A stretch of 64,000 nt of DNA from Dastarcus helophoroides (taxonomy: Eukaryota; Arthropoda; Insecta; Coleoptera; Bothrideridae): assembly GCA_028583605.1 (NCBI GenBank), contig CM053331.1, positions 11,144,857 to 11,208,856 on the forward strand. Reading direction: 5' to 3'. This document shows, one piece after another, positions 58,443 through 64,000 of the stretch (its first letter is position 1; the number at the start of each line of letters is the position of its first letter). Under the pieces are notes generated by a model. That model did no database searches. It saw only the letters and a program-made list of their open reading frames with translations, and was not told the DNA's origin. A program made the translations under genes and the position numbers.

Positions 58443-58469
58443 AAAGTAGAAACGAAAGTCACAGAACAA
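58443..58469 (+). CDS. Probable 27-nt microexon of the Ig receptor
   Basis: A 20-nt T-rich tract (TTTTTTTTTATTGTTATAG) is followed by 27 nt and then the perfect donor GTAAGT. The 27 nt are nine codons, KVETKVTEQ, with no stop, so the exon is symmetric phase 0. Exon B ends in phase 0, so joining keeps the frame: ..QTYLENN-KVETKVTEQ... In an Ig domain of this type, this charged Thr/Glu/Lys run would fall between strands C' and E, a loop that varies between receptors. Its codon use and base composition differ from the flanking A/T tracts. A chance match to splice signals of this quality in 10 kb of intron is possible, so RNA evidence is needed. The upstream intron would be 10,388 nt. Confidence 0.5.
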
Positions 58470-58699
58470 GTAAGTGTTAATCGTTATGTGATATGTACGC
58501 TGTTTTTATGTGATGTTACATTTCTGTATAAATAAATTTCATTTCACAAGTGCTTGCTTTCTAATTTCATAAAATATGGGTTGCTTTTGCCCGCTTTAGT
58601 GCTGCTTTAATTTATTAGATTTATTATTTATTTATTTAAATGTGGTTTTTGAAAGTCAGTTAAATAATTCAGTTAAGTCGTGAACCTTGCATTCCATAA

Positions 58700-61600
58700 A
58701 ACTAGTATAGCAAAAATTCATTCAAATAGAAAAATCATACAGTACTTCAGTTAATCAATATATGTCAAAATTTTGCATTAAAACTCGATTTTTGTAATTA
58801 ACTTCAAGTTCTTTTAAAGGATGTTTTGACTCAACTTTTTGTTTCAATTTCAAGAAATTTTAAAATCTCAATCTCAATTATCAAATGTTTTGGCTTAAAG
58901 TTAAAGTGTTCTCTGCTTTTTTTTATTTATACCAAACATTTCGAGCTTTTCAAATAATTTTTACTTTTATTGTCATTTCGACTTTTTCCTTGAAATTGCA
59001 CGTTTCAGTTATAAATTCATCCTAAACTTTTGAATTTCGACCTTCAAGTTTTAAGCTAAAAAGTTTGAAATATTATTTTTGAAAATTTTGAGTTTTTCTG
59101 GAAGCGCCGCTGTTTTTCAAAATGTTGACTTTTTTTCTACTTTTTAGTTTGAAGCTGGAACTTTCAACTTTTTTTTAGTATTTTGATGTTCGCCCAAAAA
59201 TTTTAACTTTCTTATTTCAATTTAAAAATTGCGTTGCACTTCTCGACTGTTGGTGATTTACTTTATTATCGGAAAAAGGAAAAAACTCTACTTTTCGTCT
59301 TAAAAACGATTATATGTTGAGTGATTTCGCTTTAAATAAATTGGAATATAGCTATTGGGATAGATGATAGAATTCATTATGTTTTTAATGTCTTTCAAAA
59401 TTTTGAATTTACACTTGAAGTTAAAATCTTATTCTCTGTAAAAAAATTCGACCTTTTCCTTAAATTAATGTTTAAATGTGCTTTCTCAAAATGCTTTAAA
59501 ATGCTTCAACTTAAAAATATAAGATTCCTTGTTTATTTTGTTTTCAACTTTTTTTCTCGAATTTTTCAGTTTGAACTTAAAATGTGTAACTTTTCTCTAA
59601 AATTTTGTACAATTTTTTGAGAAATGTTGATACGTGTTTCTAGAAATGAATACCTCCTTAAAGTAGGTTTTATCTTTTTCTCCAATTACCGAGGTAACAC
59701 TTTTTTTTATTAATTTGCGGTTTTTCTCAAAATATGTTTTTTTTTCTCGAAGAAAGTTTTGTCTTGAAAGTGTTAACTCCAAATTTTGCCATTTTGTTTA
59801 CGTTCCCATTTTAATGCAGAGACCAACATATTTCAACTCTTACCATCAATCAGTATTGCCAATCCTTTTATTGAAAAAATTTGGACATCATCAAAAAAAG
59901 CTTACAAAACTCTAAATGTTTGTCTTATTTTTAAATCAGTGGTGGTCGTTGACAATACTAGAAGTAGCAAACGAAATCATATAAGTAGCGACAGATTTTT
60001 TGGAGAGTAAAACAAAATATGCAGCAAGAAAACTAAATCATGCAAAATCTATTTTTTATTGCCAAAAAATTCAGAGGTAACCTGAAATTGTTCAAATTTG
60101 GATAAACAACAAAAGGAAGGTTAAAAAAATAATTCGGGCTGGCACTTTATTTACTTAGTTAAATATTTTATTTGTATACCTGTTTTAGAAAATAGATGTT
60201 TTTAGAAATTCGAAAGAATATTAAAGTAAACATTTAAAAAAAAAGTGTATATTTTGATTTTAAAAGTAAAAATCTCGACTTTTGCACTGAAATTTCAAGA
60301 CTTTTGATTTTCGCTTCTCAGAATTCCAAATTTAACTTTTTTTTTGTTCTATTTTCAATTTCATCATTATTTTATATGTTTTTGAACATTTTAAGTTTAA
60401 ATTTAAAAATTCAAAATATTTTTACTACAAATGTCAGCATTTCTCAAAATTTCGTCATTTTGTGAAAGTTTTAAAGTTTTTTGAGCGTTTTTTATCAATA
60501 TTAACATTTTAAGTTTCAACTCAAAGGTTCGACACTTTTTAGAAATGTATTTGCACTTCTATAAATTTCGTCGTTCTCTACAATTTTAAAAACTTTAGAA
60601 AAAAAAAGGGAATTTTGAGAATTGTTGCGATATATACGTTATTTTTTCTTTTTTTTTTTCTTTTCATAAATCTTAAAATTTTTCTTAAAATTGGCTTTCT
60701 AGTCAGGAAATCTTGGCTTTTGAGAAATGAATTTTCGATAAAAGGTCGAAATTTCGATAATACTGACACAAGTGTGACAGTTTTGTAATCATGAACTTTA
60801 TTTTTTTTATTTCAATCCGACTTAAAATTTCGTGATTATTTTTTGAATTTTTTCAAAATTGCAAACTTTACAGTTTTGTTTTCTTTTAATAAATTTAAAA
60901 TCGCTTTCTTGAAACCTTAAATAAATTTCAAGCTTTTATGAATTTTAAGATTTTTTTACGTAATTTTCGTGTTTAATTTTTTGTCGAAAAACAGTTTGTA
61001 TTTTTTGTTTGACTTTTTAAATTTCATGTTCAAAGTTTGCGATTTTTAATTTTTACTCAAATTTTTAATAAACATAAAATCTAAACTTTTTAGAATCTTT
61101 TCTTTTACGAATTTAAGATACCAAATTTTAAAGATAAAGTCAAATACTTGAATTTAAAGTTGAAATTTTGATATAAAAGCTAAAATTTAAAAAGTTATAT
61201 TTTTAGTATTAGTTACCACCTAAGATTCATAATTTATTTTTCCAAAATTTTTCTAAAATTTTGACTAACATCAAATTTTAGCCTGTTTTAAAAATTTTAA
61301 ATTTCTTCCTAAATTGATTTTTCCTTAAAATTTAATTTTTTGTAGTACATTTCGATTTTCCTGTAAACCTATATTTTTTTCTGTAAATTCAAATTTAGAT
61401 TTAAATATTAAAGACTTTTTTCATGAATTTCAACTTTTTCCTAATGGAGAATGTCAAAATTTGGGATCACTTTTATCTTAAGTGTGGTCTCAGGACAAAT
61501 TTTTTAAAAAGGTTACAAATTAAAGACCCAACTTTCGTAAATAAAGCCAAAGATTTAAGAAAATACACTCGATTTTTTAAAATAAAAGCCATTTTGGAGA

Positions 61601-61900
61601 AAAATTGTTTCGTTTTTTTTCAACCTTTTGTTTATGGCTTTGCAGTCGACATTTCAATTTAATTCTGAATAATTTAAATTATGACTAACTTTGCAACTTT
61701 CTATTTTTAATCTCCAAATTTTGACTTTCGTCTCAAAAAATCGATTTTGAGCAAGAAGTAATCTACATTTGCAAAAAATTTTACCGCTTCTAGAAAACGA
61801 ATCAACATTTTAAGTTTAAAATTTAAAATTTGGTCAAAATTTTAATTTTAAGAGAAACATTTTAAGAAAAAAATTGAAAATGTTGAAAAATATCAATTTG
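58700..61900. repeat. Low-complexity tract, T-rich polarity
   Basis: Variants of TCAAAATTTCGACTTTT recur with short more ordinary islands (59780-60020). Open frames in it, including 59715-60010 and 61423-61662, carry no recognisable domain. Confidence 0.6.
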
Positions 61901-62756
61901 AAGCTTATAATTGGACATTATTTAAAAGGCGACTTTTATAATTTCTTATTAAAAGTAGTCAACATTCTAAGTCCTTTTTTTTTAAATTTTGGGCTTTTTT
62001 TCGAACTTTGGAGTCTAAATCTGAAAATTTAAAACTCGGAAATTTGACAAAAATGTTTTAATTTTTAGGCTTGTTTTATAAAATGTCTCCTTTTTTCCTA
62101 AACTTTTCTGTTTGCAAGCTTTAAATTCTTACTTTTTTCTAAAATTTTGATTCTAAAATCAAAAATTCATTCTTTTTTTGTCGTAATTTCAACTTATTTT
62201 CAAAATGTCCATGAGTTTCAGCAAAAATTAAAAAATTGCACCTTCGATCCGTTTGGGATTCAAGATACAATAAAAATTTGATTAATATTTCTTCGTCAAT
62301 AAATAACGCCTAGTGCAGTGTTAGCAACAGTGTTTACCACATTCGGAATTTGGGAAACAAAGACCGTTTCATTTTTCTTAGATCTTGTCAGTTTAGCGTA
62401 CCAAACTAGAATCTAATAAATAATCTGACTGAAAGTATAGGCTATAAATTTCCAAATATAGCACAATCTATTGGTCTGTGAAGGAAACTGTAAAATAGCT
62501 CCAACAAGCGCGGTCTTTGGTTGCCAAACTCTGAATCTGATGGATTAGAGAGATGTTAAAACCTATTGGTCTGTGAATAAAAATGAAATCCTTTTCACTT
62601 TTTTAGAGCCACTTTTTTTGATAAATATCAGTGTTGATCGTGATGATTCGTTACTAGAAGTTTAAAGGGCTGCACTGCAACAATCAAGGTCATATTTTTA
62701 GTATCTTCTCGACGTTTGAACTTTGTTCCTTAACTTTCAGATTTAATCTTAATAAA
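61901..62756. other. Unannotated intron sequence
   Basis: An island of mixed composition (62240-62700) follows the low-complexity DNA. CTATTGGTCTGTGAA occurs twice, at about 62469 and 62563, hinting at a decayed repeat of about 94 bp. Confidence 0.4.
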
Positions 62757-62876
62757 TTGATATGGAAATCTTGTCCCCTGAAACCAAGAAAGATTAAAAA
62801 TACTCTTTCTTGGTTTCAGGGGACAAGATTTGTATATCAGTTTTTGAAGATAACCAAGGATTAGTCCGTTCCACCA
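62757..62876. mobile_element. Foldback family, copy 4 (shortest)
   Basis: Arms TGGAAATCTTGTCCCCTGAA and TTCAGGGGACAAGATTTGTA enclose CCAAGAAAGATTAAAAATAC followed by TCTTTCTTGG, so the whole centre is gone. The right side again extends to AACCAAGGATTAGTCCGTTCCACC. It is the most reduced member of the family in this window. Confidence 0.8.
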
Positions 62877-64000
62877 AAATTATTTTTGATAGTTTTATAT
62901 TTTCCAAAAGTTTTAGCTTAGAAATTGAAATTTGTCTTTTTTACAAAATTTCTTCTTTGATATAAAAATTCTAACATTTTTTGGAAATTTTTGAGTTAGC
63001 AAAATTTTGCAAAAAGGGGCAGCAACATTAATCTCAAAGATCTAAAACCTTTAGTCCTCTCTCATCGTTTGTCATTCAGAAAAAATATGTGACAAATTTT
63101 TTCCCCACAAGCGTGTTCTAGGATCGTATTTTTGCTATGTTATCTGTTGCAAGTATCTAATAACTATTAAGCTCTGATTGTTGCATTAACATGGGTGTGC
63201 ATTTGTTAAATTAATTCTATTTCCCAGAAAGCGCTCCTTTTATTAGCTGAGCTTGCAGATACTGGGGCTAATAAGATGTAAAAGAACGAAGACATACGGT
63301 CTGAGGCTTAAACACTACTACAACAGTCATAAATTAGTCGGAATCACCGCCTTTCGTATGTAAAATTGCGTACTTCTGTGATATTTCAGTGCTTTTCCGG
63401 ATAGCATGCTCCCTATTCTACGTATCTTATCCTTTTAAATAAATTCACTAAGGCAGCCAATAAAATAATGTCAAAGTATGGTCTCCCGCGTTCCCTTTAG
63501 CTGTACATTCTCCCCAAAATACAACTGATTTATTCATTTTTTAAGAAATGCCCCTCAAGTGAATAAATATTTTTATAATGTTGCGGTATTAACCTGATGT
63601 ACTGGGGATATACTTTTTCTTTAAACAGGAAGTCTAAATTTATACATTAGAAGCAGAATTTTATTTCAAATCGTCCGACGTTATCCCAACCAATATAACA
63701 TTTGCATAAAAGGTGTATTTTTCTAATTTATTGGCATGTTCACGTATGACTTACTTACTTGATTAATACAAGGGTTGTCTTTTTAGTTTTTGATATAGCC
63801 ACATATAGGGTTCAAGTAACAAAATGCGTAGTTCCGAAATTAACATCAACATTACATTAATACGTGATTAAAATTTTGTCAAAATACAACAAATGTTTTA
63901 GTGACAGTGAATTTTAAAATTTTGTAAGCCATTCAGAAACATAAAACTGAATCGGGAGCATTTCCGAGCGATAATTTTTTACAACTTTCAAAGAAGCTTA
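62877..64000. other. Unique intron or intergenic sequence
   Basis: No exon with a matching phase-0 acceptor and Ig-like coding was found, and no mobile-element ends. The segment is ordinary A+T-rich DNA to the end of the window. Confidence 0.4.

Noticed and set aside
59715..60010. Overlapping plus-strand open frames in an ordinary island
   Set aside because: There is no domain similarity, no splice signals in a fitting phase, and the coding potential is not distinguishable from background.

Overview
This is a strongly A+T-rich stretch of an animal nuclear genome, almost certainly an insect. The evidence is spliced exons with GT..AG borders, very large introns, and a mix of R1-, RTE- and Jockey-type non-LTR retrotransposons, mariner, pogo/Tigger, hAT-like and Harbinger-like elements. 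The insect order cannot be fixed from the sequence; nothing suggests bacterial or organellar DNA.

The only host gene I can support is a plus-strand immunoglobulin-superfamily cell-surface protein, seen as two clear exons and one probable 27-nt microexon. Exon A (26244-26405) carries the F/G-strand end of one Ig domain. Exon B (47882-48054) carries the B and C strands of the next. The microexon (58443-58469) follows in phase. Splice phases agree across all three (1-1, 1-0, 0-0), giving introns of about 21.5 kb and 10.4 kb. The conceptual protein resembles insect Sidestep/nephrin-like receptors. The first and last exons lie outside the window, so most of the window is intron, and the left 26 kb may be intron too.

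Transposon layout, left to right. A 0.93 kb palindrome lies at 1250-2179. A 3.4 kb palindrome lies at 2681-6096, with a Harbinger-like MITE at 5314-5499. An R1-like retrotransposon remnant (6156-8623) sits inside a TAG microsatellite. A deleted non-LTR element lies at 11878-13275. Several fragments of one Jockey/I-type family occur at 16.7-18.0, 22.3-22.6, 25.6-25.9 and 32.7-40.0 kb. A Penelope-like inverted repeat lies at 22929-23524, a Tigger 3' end at 24990-25611, another non-LTR RT at 30.1-31.4 kb and a hAT MITE with a perfect 8-bp duplication at 31809-32050. Next comes a three-level nest: a Jockey-type element (32750-40030) interrupted by an RTE element (33023-38535), itself interrupted by a 2.65 kb palindrome (33952-36598). 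A second Jockey-like element lies at 43455-47480 and an internally deleted mariner at 56079-56973. A foldback family with a hammerhead-like core recurs at five places.

The rest is mostly degenerate low-complexity DNA built from variants of 'CAAAATTTCGACTTTTT', whose strand polarity switches between blocks, plus a few islands of ordinary unique sequence that could hold regulatory elements. Every recognisable retrotransposon ORF is broken and all lie antisense to the Ig gene.

The most interesting items are the large palindromes at 2681-6096 and 33952-36598 (shared 9-bp termini, TTA/TAA duplications, tandem repeats inside each arm, no coding capacity), the hammerhead-like foldback family and the predicted microexon.
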